Shown here piece after piece: positions 47,601 to 60,846 of a stretch of DNA of 64,000 nucleotides; the first letter of the stretch is position 1; the number at the start of each line of letters is the position of its first letter. The stretch spans positions 83,364,350 through 83,428,349 of the forward strand of contig CM039183.1 of assembly GCA_008360975.2 (NCBI GenBank), given 5' to 3'. The notes under the pieces are model-generated. The model saw nothing but the letters and a program-made list of their open reading frames with translations, made no database searches and was not told the DNA's origin. The position numbers and the translations under genes were made by a program. Origin of the DNA: Lichenostomus cassidix (Eukaryota > Chordata > Aves > Passeriformes > Meliphagidae).

Positions 47601-50600
47601 AGAGTGGCCTCCTGTATGACCAGGCTGAAGGCTTTCTCCCCACTGCATTTTGCAGTAAGCCAAATAGCTAATTTTTAATATAGTGATTTTCCGATGCCTT
47701 CAAGACCTGATGGGAATACAATGAGCGAGGGAAAACCACCACTGTGAATTTTTAGCAGTGGCCAAGCACAATCATCATTAAGAATCTCTCTTGTTCCCCA
47801 TTTAAATTTGTCTGCCTTGGTTCCTGGCATGACTTTCCCAGAATGGCTGAAGATGTAGTCTCCAGTATTTTTTTCCTAATAAGGGATGTACACTTTGCAG
47901 TTCATTTGCTTCTCAATCTCCCTTTTAATACACAACTGAGAGAGACCTTTTGAAGAATCAGGTCAAGCAACAGGAACTGTGACACCAAAGCTCAATGCAG
48001 TAACTAGACTGTAAAATACTGAAAATCTCTTTGCTGAGAAACATTTGCTCCCACGCTCAATCATTATTGTGAATCTTTTATGCACATTCTCCAATATTTT
48101 AACATTGTTCCAAAACATTCTGCTATGTAAGTTCCTTACCAGGCTCACATGTCCCTGGTGTGAAAGCATCTCTTTGCCCAATGGCCAATTCTGCTCAATG
48201 TCCTCTCTTCCTATTGAGAAGATTGGTGTTTTTCTTAACAGTGGCCTCCTTTCACCTCTTCACACTTTCTAATCCCTAGGGGTTTTGAGGAGTCCACGAT
48301 TTACCCAATAAATACCCATTCTCTTGCTATGGGCTAATGTTTCTGTTTCTGTATATTAGGATGTGTTAGCTGTATGAAAATATTGGCTGCGTAAATGCGC
48401 TTATATATTGAGTTATTCAGATTCATTCTCAAAACACTGTCTAGCCTTCTTCAATATTTGCCACTTTACCAAAATCATCCAAAGTTTCTCTCAGGAATGA
48501 TCTCTGGATTATTTTCAGATCTTTGTAAAACTTTTGGTACTGTTCAGTCTACAGGCAAAGCTTGCAGAATATTTGCCAGTGATGCCCCACTGAAAGTTGT
48601 ATAAAATTGGATTGCTAGACAACACTGAATCCACTCTAAGATATATTTTGCTGGTACTGCACTCCATATTTTTCACCATAATGGTGTCTTTTACTAAGGA
48701 GTCTGGATGGATTATCGGTAGGTGGTATCTTTAATAGCTAAGTTTGCAAACTTATCAAAGAAGAAATAATTTGTGTTTGACTGAGCCTATTTCCCATGCA
48801 TTAGCAGTATTAATTATACTGTCAACATTTAATTCTTTAAATAATAAGTCCCAAACAGCTGTCAGATTGATGTCAAGCACAGCCCACAGATAATTACCTG
48901 GGTCATTCTGCTCACAGTATGAATATTAGTGTTCTTACAGTCTGGAGGAATTTTCATGGCATATCAAGGCAAACAGGTAGCAGTGAGGTTCAAGTCTCCA
49001 CAGCTTGGTTCATCAGCAACCCCACAGCTGATTCCAAGTCTGCGGGAGTTTTTATAGATGTCATTGCACTCTCTGAGTCACTGAAAATAGCTCTGACTAA
49101 ACTGTTATGAAATCTTCTCTTTCCAGGCAAGGTGCACTTCATTTCTGTGTATTAGAGTACAATTATCCTATAGCTGAGCTGTCATTTCAAAACCTGATTA
49201 CTTTCCTGCAGTGTAACATGGAGAAACACAAAGTCTTGCACTGCTATCTGCACCCCCCCTTCCCCCCATGTAATGGCTAATTCCTGGAACCAATTTTGTG
49301 GTTTCACTAAATCCCTTAATGCTTTCATCAAAATTCTAGGTCAAGGCTCATCAGATGAGAAATTGGTAGACATACTGGACAATGATTTTCATTGAATATG
49401 AAAAAAGAGAAAACTCCATGGATAAAATATGTTTTAATTAGAGACTTCTTTATTTTTCAGACAAGATTTGTGGTGTCAGTATTAATTCACCTCCCTTCTC
49501 CCTGAAACAATTTGTTGGATATTAGAACAAGAAGGGAAGAAGAAATGGTAAAAATAAGGGGGTAATCACAGAGATTTTAGGGTTTAATGAAAAAAATAAG
49601 TGAATGAGAAATTTGGGGTATTCTGATGGAAACATTGCAAAAATAAAATATGAAGAGAACTTCGAAGAACGCGTTACTATTTCTTCCTTCTCTCCATTTG
49701 GTATCTCGGTAAAGATCAAACTTTTTAGAAAGACACACCTAGTGCTGCTCTAGCACCTCTGTGTGTTATACCAGATTTAATTATCTTACCTGCTAAATTT
49801 TCCAATTTATTTCTCATGTGAATTTCTTTTACCTCAACTTTCAGCCACATCTTCTTGTACTAACTCTGAAGATCCTCCATTAGCAACCTTTTCCTCCTTC
49901 TGTAGATACTTCTGAACTGAAAACAGACTTTTCCTTAACCTTCCCTTTGATAACCTAAATATATTGACATTTTGAGTGGCTTGCTACAAGGCGTATTTTT
50001 CAATGCTTTAATCATTCTCAGGGCTTTCTTCTCTGAGTTATGTCCAATTTCTCAGTGTTTCTATTGAAGTAAAGTTGCCTGGAAGAAATCGAATTACTGT
50101 CAGATATACTTTTTCAAGTTCTGCTTGGTATGCCTTCCTTTCTACATCCAAAGTGTGTATTGGTACCACACCTAGAGACGTGGCCTGCACTCAACTTGCT
50201 GACAATCACAACCCATTTTTCAGAACCTGTGACTTCCCCATATAAATCTCACACTCCTACATTCCTTATATGCTGAAACATTACTTCTACTTGTCCACAG
50301 CAAATTACATAGAAGGTATTTTTGTTCTCCTTTGTAAGCAATCCAGATCTCTAACTACTTTCCTTTCAGGGTTTTTTTAGACCATGTATCAAAATTATAT
50401 GTTTCTATCATCTGAACAATTTTTAGTAATAAGGACACATTTGTTTTTAGATCACTGATGAAAAAGTTGGGCCAAACAGGGCAGGACCTGAGTCCTTCTA
50501 CATCCTTACTAAACAGAAACTTATTTGCTGCTAATTTAATAGTGAACAAAGGTCACTGTTCTTTTACTCCTACTATGTTTAGAAAATGTCTCTCCTGTGT

Positions 50601-53600
50601 CCTTACTTTAGGTGGCCACTGATTGATTCATGTTTGGTTTTCCTTGTCTTACTAAATTTTGAGAATTTTTATTTTTTATTTATACCACTTTTGATACAGC
50701 TGCCCTCTTGTCTGAATATGTTCATGTGCACATGCACAATAATTGTTTGAAAATATTTTTAGGCTAATTTTTTAATACTCTACACTTCTGGGTTTGAAAG
50801 TAGCTTTTTCTGGAACTAGTGAGAAATCAGAAGGAACTCTTCATTCCCTTGTACATTCTGATTGCAGTCTTTTTTTTGGATAATGTGCCTCATAATTACA
50901 TTGTGTGGTCCAACTACAAAACCAATTAAAAAGCCCAGAAGGAAAGATACACTATAGTGGAGGAGAGGGACAGGCTTGAAATAGGAAAGGAGCAAGTCTT
51001 CTGAAGCAAGGAACAAAACCTGCTAATTACGTTAAAGCGATTAGCTCAGTGATTGTCACAAGGCAGATGTCTTGGCAGGAAAAGCTCCAATCATACCTGG
51101 AAATAAATAATAACTTTAAAAAAAATTAACTATAAACATACCACCCCTTGAAACAGGGAAAAGGCTTACTACCTGAAATGAGACATAATCAGCTAAATGC
51201 ATGTTCAGGGCCCCTAAGACACAGCTGTATGCTTTTCAGACTCTGAATAACATAAAAACACCATGGATATCCATTCGCACTCTAGCAGAGGCTCAGTTAA
51301 TTGGTAAAAATGGTCTGAAGCAGCTTTAGACCAGCTTATATCAGCCTGAAGGGCCATAGAAAATCCTATGTGCAAAATTATCCAAGCTGATTTTTTATCA
51401 GTATGAAGCTATGCTCGCACCAGGAGCATTTTGCTGGCATGTGTAGCAGCATACCTAGGGCAGAAAGGTGCTTTGAGCCCTGGGATTGTCAAAATATCAG
51501 GTGGTAGATGCCTTTCCCTGACATACAGGTGTAGGTTGGATGCCTGATGGATGGGTTTAGATGCCCTGCTTGAGCCTGTGCTGGCTCTAAAACCTGAGGC
51601 GGACACTTAGCAATCAGAACACATACATTAATAAATGTCAGTAAATGCTTGAGACAAATTATGAAGAGGTGTAATAAGGATAATAATGAGTGTTGGAAAT
51701 AGCCAGGAGCTGTGACATGGCTGCACTTTATTATACTGAAAAGAGCTTTGTAATAAGGATGAAGTGGGCATCATTTAATCAGCTCAATTTTTCTTACCAA
51801 GAGATGATCCCATTGGGATAAACCTGCCTGCATGGTTTAATAAAGCACATTATAGACAAGAATTATATTCAGTGATAATTCAACTTGTAAATTCAAATGA
51901 AAAATGAGGTTAAAGTTTGGAGAAAAGAGTTGGTAAATCTTCATCATTTACTCCAGCTACCATTAAAACCTTAGATTTACTGTTTTTAATTAAGCATACT
52001 AGCTGTTCCCTAATCTGACTAGCCATCCTTTGTCTATTTTAAGGTCATGACAACAAGATCAGGAGTCTATAAAGAGATATCATTAGTGCACAGGAGAAGA
52101 TATTAAAATAACATATTTTTGTGTCTCTTGATCCTCTAGTGTGGGGGGAGGTTCAGGAAAGATTATTATGGAGGATCAAATCTGGGGTAATCTCCTATAG
52201 TTTTGGCTGAAAGAACAATAAGGGAAGGACCATGCCTCTGAAAAGATACAATAAGAGTAAGAGGAAATAATCTGGATGTACAAAATCACGATGGCACAAA
52301 GAAAGTGAAGAAGGAGCAATTGCTTCTTCTACTACAAGAAGGAGGAGCCAACAAATACAGCTAACAGGAATTTTGTGCAAAACAAACCCAGGAAAAGTTG
52401 TGATGGTAGGCTTGGGACATTTCCTGCCACTGGAAACTGTAAGTGCAAAGTGTTTGTGTAAGTTTAGGGAGAGGCTGGACAAACACATGTGGAGGAGAGG
52501 TCCACTTTGGATGACTCAAAACAGAAAACACATCAGGCTCAGAAAACTCTCTAAGATGAAAAGAGTTGTGGAAGGTATCAAATTCTCCTCTCCTTTCCCC
52601 ACATTCACTTGTAACTGAGACAGGGTACTGGGCAAGTTGAGCCCTTGATCTCCACCATGGACAGCCATTCTGATTTTCATTAAAGTGGATTAACTCAATG
52701 ATTTCAAATTGGAAGAAGACTCCTGAAAAAAATCTACCTATAAAGTGGTCATTCCTTTTAGCTCATTAACTGCATGATTAGGGACTTGTTTTCCTTTTCT
52801 GAGACAGCCAGTCCTTCTTTGATCATCTGTATCACAATGAAGCACCTGGAGTTAAAAAATCCTCTCTCCACTGGAGGGGAAAGACATTTGAAAAATCTTT
52901 TTTGCAAAGCTTTAGCAAAATTGGACCCTGATCTTTGACTGGGCACTGCTTTTACACAGACCATCACAAATAGTAGGAAGAAAATAAAGACAGGAAGCTT
53001 CATTCCCTAATCTATTGTGGCTTGCTGAATTTCAGAGAAAAGTAAAGGATTCCAGCACAAATTGCCACCCAAATCAGCCTTACTTCACAAATATTCTTCA
53101 ATGCACCAACTGAAGTGAGATATGGGGAAAGGTAGGAGTTCCCAAGAGGTTATTCAATAGTAACAAGTGCTTCTTCACTCTCTCTTGCAATCTTCATCAA
53201 TACGGCACATTTTTCCAATCTCCTCTCATTGACCTAGAGGACTGTCACTTGGGATTTTAGAAGTCCCCTTCGGTGCTCTCTGCCAAGGACCAGCTGGGTG
53301 CTGCTGGAAGGTCACTGTCTCCTGGAGTTTCATTCTGTGCATAACAGAGTAACAGACAGGTGATTAATATTTTACTCCTACTTTGATTAGGAAAACCCAG
53401 ATTCTGATTACTGCATCAACTTGGAATTAAATATAAATGAGCCTACTTTTAAAACGCTTTGTCCCTATAGCTGCAAACAGGAGCAAGGTGCAGGGGAGGG
53501 ACCTCTGGGAGCTCAGGGCACTTGTCTTCAGCCTCCCTCTCACACTGCTCCCTGAGCTGTCCCCAGCCCTGCAGGCACCAGGGGCAACTGGACAGGACAG

Positions 53601-53975
53601 CAGCAGACGCCCAAATGCACAGCTGGGGGAAGGAAAGATGCTGTCCTGTTCTTTCCTGTAATGCAACAGCCCCTAAAAGTTGAAAGCTCAGTTGTAAACC
53701 CACCTGATGCAGTTCCTGACTGTGGCACCTTTGGTTAAACCTCTTACAATGCATATTCATGGCCTCTGTCAAAAAGCACACAATGCGGTGAAATTGGGAC
53801 AGGATAAAGTGAAAGGAATTTAATACCAAAAGTCTGCTTGGGCTTCTTCATGGCATAAGGAAAGAACAGGACTTCTGGCATACTTTCTCATGGACAGCGA
53901 TGGTGCCCTGGCACTGCTAGGAAGCTGATGGAAGTGGGGAAGGAGCACAGCCAAAGCTGCACACACAAATACATG

Positions 53976-53991
53976 CACACACACACACACA
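53976..53991. repeat. (CA)8 microsatellite
   Basis: Sixteen bases of alternating CA within a wider CA/ATACATGCAC stretch. Confidence 0.9.
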
Positions 53992-56113
53992 TACATGCAC
54001 GTGGAACATGGCTCTGGCCACCTTCATCTAGAAAGGGATTTACATTGCGTTGCTCAAAATTATTGCAAATAAAACGCAGTAGCCTTGACAGCAACTGCAG
54101 TTCCACTTTGTTGTGGAGTATGTAGAGTTTTGCTTTAAGGAGGTGAGGTCCTTGCAGGACCTTGTTAAAATGAAGGTGCCAGGAACTGGAAGAGCCTTTA
54201 GTGAAGAGCAGGTGCAAGTTGCCGTTTTAAGACTCCACTGTGTGCTCAGAACAACAAAGACAGAAATTGAGCCCCAATTATTACCTAGGGCTTGGACAGG
54301 GGAGGTCATGAACAATGTTGCAGTATCCCAGGTGCAACTAGGAAAAGATAAGGCTAAAAGAGGATACCACAACTTGCAGCAAAAGAGTGTCCTCCACTTC
54401 CAGCATCTGCACAAGACAGATTGGTGTCACTAAGGATGATGAGAGTAAGAAAAGGGATAATGAGATGGAAGGACTGTTTTGAGTCTTACAAAAAATGGGC
54501 AGAAAAAGAAGGAAAGCCTGGTCAATATTAAATAATACATTTAAATCTCCCAGGATATAAATCTTCCAGTCAATATTAATCTATTGATTTGACAAAAGGA
54601 GTGAGATTAGTTGATAGAAGCCCTGTCACAATCTCCTCAGTTTCTAAGGAAAATCTTTAGTAAAACATGTAGTATAAGTGATTTAGTGGTATAAGGCAGT
54701 CTGTGATAAAGCTGCTATAACTTGGCTCTCTGTATGTATTAGCCTGCTGTAATTATACTTTCTGCAGCAGTATTTCCTTAGGGCAAATCCTCCTGTGAAG
54801 GCTGTGGGGGGGTTCTGTGTTGATGGTAGAAATGATGTTATTTTTACTTCACTGTGGGATTTTATAAATGCTTCCACCTGTTAAATAGAAATGAATTCTC
54901 CTAGGGAGAAAAGTAAGGCTTGCATAGATAAGGGGAACTTTTCTGAATATTTCTTTCCTATAGCTGTTGAGGTCATAGTGAAGAAGAAAGGCACAGACAC
55001 AAGTCGCAACCTCTAAACTTTGACAATTGAATGATGAAAACTTTTCTATTTTCATGATAAACAAACACTTGAGACCTGGAGCTCACCACCAGCAACTAAT
55101 ATTTACTACAGAGTGGCAAATCACTGTACAATCACTATAAATTACATAAATGGTGCCACTTAGGCAACAAGTTTGGGAAGCAATTAGCACATAGCTATAT
55201 GTGCAATGTGGGACAACATCTAGGTGATGGTGCCTAAGATGTGGCATTTTTGCAGTATCTAATGAAGGATTGCAGGCCATTTCTCTGTGTGACATGCCTC
55301 TGTTTTGCAATTCTGTGCTATTTCACCCCCAAGTCACTGAGTACACCTGAATTGATGCATCCTCCAGCATCATCACCTCATTTCCCAGTCAGTAACAATA
55401 AGGCAGGGCTGGGGCAGATGAGCTGACAGCTCAGACCTACTGACCTGCAGGTGCTGTGGGAGCCTTTGAGGACTATTGACAGCTGTCACAGGTTTGTACA
55501 TCTCCAAGGTGCCTGGTTTTGGTGTGAGGCATATCTCTTCAAGAATGACAGAGAAGAGAATTAAGTTCTGTGCCAGAGCTATGCTGTCCTCACAGGTGCT
55601 GCTGAGGAATCAAGTTGGGGATTCACAGCAGGCAAAAAGGGTGGAGAAAGAGCAGGATGTAGGTTGTCTGCAGTTGTCTGAGTCTGTGATTTGATATTTG
55701 GAGCTAAAAATGTATAGGGGATGTGTCAGAAAGAGCGTTATAACTGGACCTCAAAGACACTCTTTTTCCCTGTCCTTGAATTATTACTTCCCCTGTATGT
55801 ATAACAGAAGTAATACCAATTCATTAATAAACATGGAACCTGTGAAAGTGAATTCCTCAAAAAAATGTGTGAAGTAGCCACATAATGGTGTAATGGCCTG
55901 TTCCTGAGGTATCTGAGGGGGGTAAAAGGAGGTCACAAGTATTTGGAAGTCGAAAATGTGCACAACCAGTCTCTCACTCACACTGAAGTATTTTGAGGTG
56001 ATGAACTAAGTTTTTCAAAAATATTATGTGAAAACAAAATAACTCAACTTGCCCTTAGTATATATGGAATCACAAATTATGGTATCAATATAATCAATAT
56101 ATGTTGTTCTAAC

Positions 56114-56130
56114 AAAAAAAAAAAAAAAAA
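56114..56130. repeat. A17 homopolymer
   Basis: Seventeen A bases followed by CAAAACAAAACC. No retroelement body is recognised upstream, so it is called simple sequence. Confidence 0.9.
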
Positions 56131-57235
56131 CAAAACAAAACCATGAGGTTTCCCTGCACCTATGACTCTGGTTGCCAGCTTTCAAATATTTAGCACAAAG
56201 CTAGAGGAAAAGTGGAGCTATGTGCTTTGCATCAATATGCTGATCACTTCTCAGCATGAAAACAGAAATACAGAGGAAAAGCACTTGGCATTAAACCTTG
56301 AAAATGTCATGTCTACTACAGAGCCAATATGCAAGTTGTTGATTTGGCTGTACTCGACTTCACATGTGAGGAAGGTACACATCATTTCAGTTTCCTCTCC
56401 AACATGTTCCCTCTTCCTTCTGGTGGGTGTCACTGAGTCTCACAGTGAGCACTGTGCCCTTTTCTCTGCTAAGCCAGCACCCCTTTCCAAAACACAGTGC
56501 TGCCTGGCTGGCAGGCTGCAAGTGCAGATGCTTGTCAGCTCTTGATTGCAGGAGAAACACCACGGCAGGATTTCAGAACAGAAATAACCCTGCAAAGAGA
56601 TGTTTATGTCTGAAAATAAAGTTCCTTAGCTGAAGTAGGACCTAATTAACCAAATTCTGATTTTACCAGAATGTTCCTTCTTCTGATCAAATAATAATAT
56701 GGAGTGTAGGGGGAAGGAGAACTCAGATTGTAACCTTCCCTTGTCAACAGAGACAATTTCCTGTAGGACACCTACTCTGTTTTTCATACTACTGATATAA
56801 TTGTCCCAAGAAGCTCTATCAGCTCTTCCAGGAAAATAATCTCCATTTTCTTGCACTTTGAAAAAGTACGCAATAGAAAAGTTTGGATTTTGTTCTCTTT
56901 TGTCTTTTTTCTAGGGTTTTGGGGTTTTTTACTTTCAAATTCATTAGAAGGCAGATGGAGGTGAAAGAAAGGCTATACTTAACAGCAGGAGAGCATGCAA
57001 CAAATGACACATTGACAGCTGATTAATATATTTTATTCTTTTTTATTCTCTTTTTGGCTGTGGTTCTCACAAATGCAATTGTTTCCAGAAACTAATAAAT
57101 ATTAATAAAAAATAATAAAGAAAGACATACAAAACTGAGCCAAGGAAAAAATTATTTTGAATAATAATTAGCCATATCCAAGCTTGAATTTCATGATGAA
57201 AACTCTCCTGCCTACCATACTAGGCTGAATATACA

Positions 57236-57260
57236 GAATCATAGAATCATAGGATATAGT
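57236..57260 (-). mobile_element. CR1 3' terminal tail remnant
   Basis: CAGAATCATAGAATCATAGG is the reversed CR1 3' octamer repeat. The sequence after it is not clearly CR1, so this is a very short or decayed antisense copy. Confidence 0.55.
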
Positions 57261-57689
57261 AAGATTTTATCCAAGAAGCCTTACTAAAAGGCTAAAAAGC
57301 TAAAATTTTCTCTCAGAATTTAAGGCCTGCAATAATTCACTTGCTTAATATTAAATTACTCCCCTGAAGTGGGTCTACTGAACCCAGTAATACTTCCTGA
57401 TAGGTAGCACAGGGCTGGACTGCTGTGGGAGCCCCTGAGCTGTGGGAGAGGAGCAGCTCAATGGGAAGGAAAGCCAGGGATACCTCCCTCTTCTGCAAGA
57501 GCCGTGCACAGCACCAGAGCATGTGGTGAGGAAGACCATGGACAGCCTTGGGGGGCCAGTGTGGAACCACAGACTGTGGGTCAGGGCAAATTTGAGCCAG
57601 AAGAAGCCAACAGAGACAATCTGAATTGTGTATCTTTGAGATCACGTGGAGTGCAGAAGAAATTTCAGAGGACAGAAAACTACAGAAGT

Positions 57690-59010
57690 GGTTTGTCTTT
57701 AGAAGGGGAATAAAGGAATCCCTTGTGAATTTTGGAGAAGTCAGCATCATGTCAGTATCTGAAAAGATCCTGGAACAAATTATTAAACAATTACAGTATT
57801 ATATGTATTATTTAGGCACCTAGAGAATAACAAGGTGATAAGAAAGAGCATGGGTTTGTGAAAAATAAGTCATGTCAAACCTATCTGATTTCCTCTCTCT
57901 ACAAGCCTGCAGGAGAACAGTCACTGCAATGACTTCAGCAGGGCTTTTGACACTGCTCTGTATAATGTTCTCCAACATTTCACGGCACAGTGGGAGACAG
58001 CCCCGTTGAAATTACTGTACAACGGATATGTTGCTTGAAAAAACATAGTCAGAATGATTCACATTCTTATCAACACTCTCTATCAAGCCAGACAAGCATT
58101 TTATATGAGCTCCCCTGGGGGGCTATCTTGGGCCAGTTCTGTTCAATAATTTCATTAGCAGTTTAAAAGATGGAATAGCATGTATACAAATTTGCTGATG
58201 ACACTGAACTGGGAGGGGTTGGAAACCCTGTGGAGGACAAGTTTAGAATTTGAAATGGTCTTGACAAATTGGAGAAATGGCCTGAAATCAATAAGATGAA
58301 CTGAAATAAAGACAAGTACAGAGTACTGCACTTAGGAAAGAAAAAATCAAATGCACAAATACAAGCTTGAGGATATACAGAGAGAGGATCTGGGATTACT
58401 CTGCAGGAAAGGATCTAGGATTACAATGAATCACCATTTTAACAAGAGACAAAAGTAGTAATCTGCTGCTCAGAAAGAAAAATGTCTTGAGATGTATTGG
58501 CAGGAATGTCAGATAAGATGTAGGAGTTAATAATTTAGCAATTTTCAGTGATGCTGAAATACTGTGTCCAGCTTTAGTTCTCTCCTTTGAGTAAAGAGGA
58601 TCCACAAAAAGAGAGAAATTCATTTCAGATGCCCTGACTTCTCAGGAAAGGCTCAAATATATGATTTTTTTTTCTTTAGAAAATGGAAGATAGAGGCAAT
58701 ATCATAATGGTCCTGAAGTAGCGAAGAAAAATTGGATAGTGTTTCACTGTATTTCTTGTCTATTGAAAGCAAGAGAATAGCTAGGTTTGCAGAAATGCAA
58801 AATTATGTTCTATATTAGGAAGCATTTTCCAGTTTTTGGGGTAGTAAGGCACTGGAATTTTGAGGACAGTTTCTATATTGCCTTCACTGGAGGTTTAAGA
58901 AGAGGCTAGACGTGTCTCACGGGTCATATGAAAATATTTGGTTCTGCTCTAAAGCATGAGTTTGACTTGGAGTTGTTTTAAAGTTTCCTTCAGTGTTACA
59001 ATTGTATGAT
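57690..59010 (+). mobile_element. Old CR1 LINE fragment, sense
   Basis: Successive CR1 reverse-transcriptase landmarks on the + strand: AAAGATCCTGGAACAAATTA, AACAAGGTGATAAGAAAGAG, GGGTTTGTGAAAAATAAGTC, CAGCAGGGCTTTTGACACTG, GGCCAGTTCTGTTCAATAAT, AAATTTGCTGATGACACTGA (the FADD-type catalytic box region) and TACAGAGTACTGCACTTAGG. It ends in an eroded 3' UTR near 59,010. About 1.3 kb, many stops and small indels; the most diverged CR1 copy in the window. Confidence 0.85.
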
Positions 59011-59894
59011 TTTTGGGAAGCTTCTCCTGATCATCTGCATCCATTTAGAAATGTGTACTTTATCGTCTTTTCTCCTGAATAATTCTTTTCCAAACAGATA
59101 CATTGCCACCATATTTCTGAAAAAAAAGATGCTTTGATTTAGGGCTCTGGGTGAAGACAGTGCTGGAAATCCTGCTGAGTCTGGGTTTTCAGGGGCCCAG
59201 TTCAAAATGTCTTTGCTTTAGTAACAGTGAAAAGCTGAGATGGAAGCTTTCTTCAGAAAATATATGATGTGATCCCTGCCACCTGGCTCCTGCTAGAGAG
59301 CAGCTGCTGGTATTTGTATCAGACAAAGCTGGGTTGAGCTAACGCCTGTTAGAACTGCTAATGGTCCATTATATTATTTAAAGAGTTGCTATAGAATGTT
59401 TATCTGGTGCTGTTAACCAGTCGCATTTCATCTGCTAATCACATCAAGTAAAAAAAAAGCCATATTTTTTCATTACACCAACTCCCTAGGTTCATCAGTT
59501 GCTCCAGACTAATCCTGTTAGAACTGCATCTTGGCAGAGGCACGTCTGGCAAGGCACAGTCCAGAGACAGGACAAAACTCTGTTTGTCCTGCCAAACATG
59601 GTCTTGGCTGAAATTACAAGGTTATTAAAAACTGTATAAACAGCCACCAAAGTGCAAATGTCTACTGCACGGTTTTGCAGATAATTGGCTTGCTGGTGTC
59701 CCTGGCACAAGGAGGGTCTGGATCACACATAGTATCTAAAACAACTGTGGGAGACCCCACAGGACTCCCACACTGTGACAGAGAATGAAACTTTACCTAC
59801 AGTCAGATTCAAAGTATAATGTGAGTAATTCCAGCAAGAAAGTCAAGCAGACCAAATAATTCAGTAATTAACAAGAAACCATTTTGCAACATAT

Positions 59895-60117
59895 TAGCTC
59901 TTAGGAAAAATCTTTCCTGTGAGGCTGGTGAGGCAGTGGCACAGGTTACCCAAAGAAGCTGTGGATGCCCCATCTCTTGAAGCATTCAAGGCCAGGTTGG
60001 ATGGTGGTTTGAACCACCTGGTCTAGTGGAAGCTGCCCCTGCCCATTGCAGGAGTGTTGGAATTAAATGATCTTTGAGGGCCCTTCCAATCCAAGCCACT
60101 CTATGATTATATGATAT
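59895..60117 (+). mobile_element. CR1 LINE 3' end, short, sense
   Basis: GGTTACCCAAAGAAGCTGTG, GAAGCATTCAAGGCCAGGTT, GGCCCTTCCAATCCAAGCCA and CTCTATGATTATATGAT are the last ~220 bp of CR1 with its octamer tail. Confidence 0.93.
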
Positions 60118-60710
60118 CAAATAAAGCTTGGTTGCAAAGAATGAAAATTCTTCATCTATATGCTACACATTCAGAAGAATCAACTTGCCCACTCTCAAAT
60201 GCATTTGGCCACGGCAATCTGTGATTTTTTCCACCAAAACTGACTTGCAACAGCCACTTCTTGTTACACCTTGCTGCTTTGCAGAAATAAGTGCAAGCTT
60301 GTGCTTGCCCTGTCACCAAGTGCAACACAGTGCCAAGCAGACAAGAGTAGCAGTGCTCAGGAATTTCCTGGGAGCTGGTAGACTACTGCCTGAAATTGCC
60401 ATGACGGCACTAATATATTAAGCCCTAAAAAATTTGCAGCCATTTTTTTTTATCAGTTCCCCTAGGCCATATTGCCCTGAGAGGCATCTGCACAAGCAGC
60501 TGCTATTTTGCTGTGTTTCAGATGTGCCTCCAGGGAACCTAAAATCCCATTCCAGTCAAGGGGGTTTTGGCTGCAGAACATCTTCTCTCCCTCTTTGCTT
60601 TGTCAGAAGAGAGATGTGCTAGTCCTCTGGGCATACAGCTTTGTCTGTCTTTTCCTGAGGCTGAAGCTGATAGCTGAATGTTTGGGTTTGATTTTTATCA
60701 GCTCACTTGT

Positions 60711-60759
<49 letters not shown>
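60711..60759. repeat. (TACATA)n hexanucleotide microsatellite
   Basis: About eight perfect TACATA units over 49 bases; likely length-variable. Open frames through it read His-Ile or Thr-Tyr repeats and are artefacts. Confidence 0.97.
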
Positions 60760-60819
60760 CCCTGTGTGCATGTGTGTATCTTGTTCAGAAGATCTCACCC
60801 TTTCCCCTGTTTATTTTAG

Positions 60820-60846
60820 CTTATGGAATAAGTTTTATTCCATAAG
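60820..60846. repeat. Perfect 11-bp hairpin
   Basis: CTTATGGAATA (60820-60830) and TATTCCATAAG (60836-60846) are exact reverse complements around the loop AGTTT. Confidence 0.9.

Larger units (their letters stand above)
41650..57235. other. Long intergenic stretch, no supported gene
   Basis: About 15.6 kb. No recognised exon. It contains a short (CA)8 run (53976-53991), an A17 run (56114-56130), a G+C-richer patch at about 53.44-53.70 kb, and an AT-rich block with homeodomain-type TTAATTAA at 51986-51993 inside a possible regulatory element (51.60-52.09 kb). Confidence 0.5.

Noticed and set aside
53888..54433. Overlapping 106-124 codon frames on both strands
   Set aside because: No recognised domain, and frames conflict across strands; one part reads through the CA repeat. 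Treated as chance.
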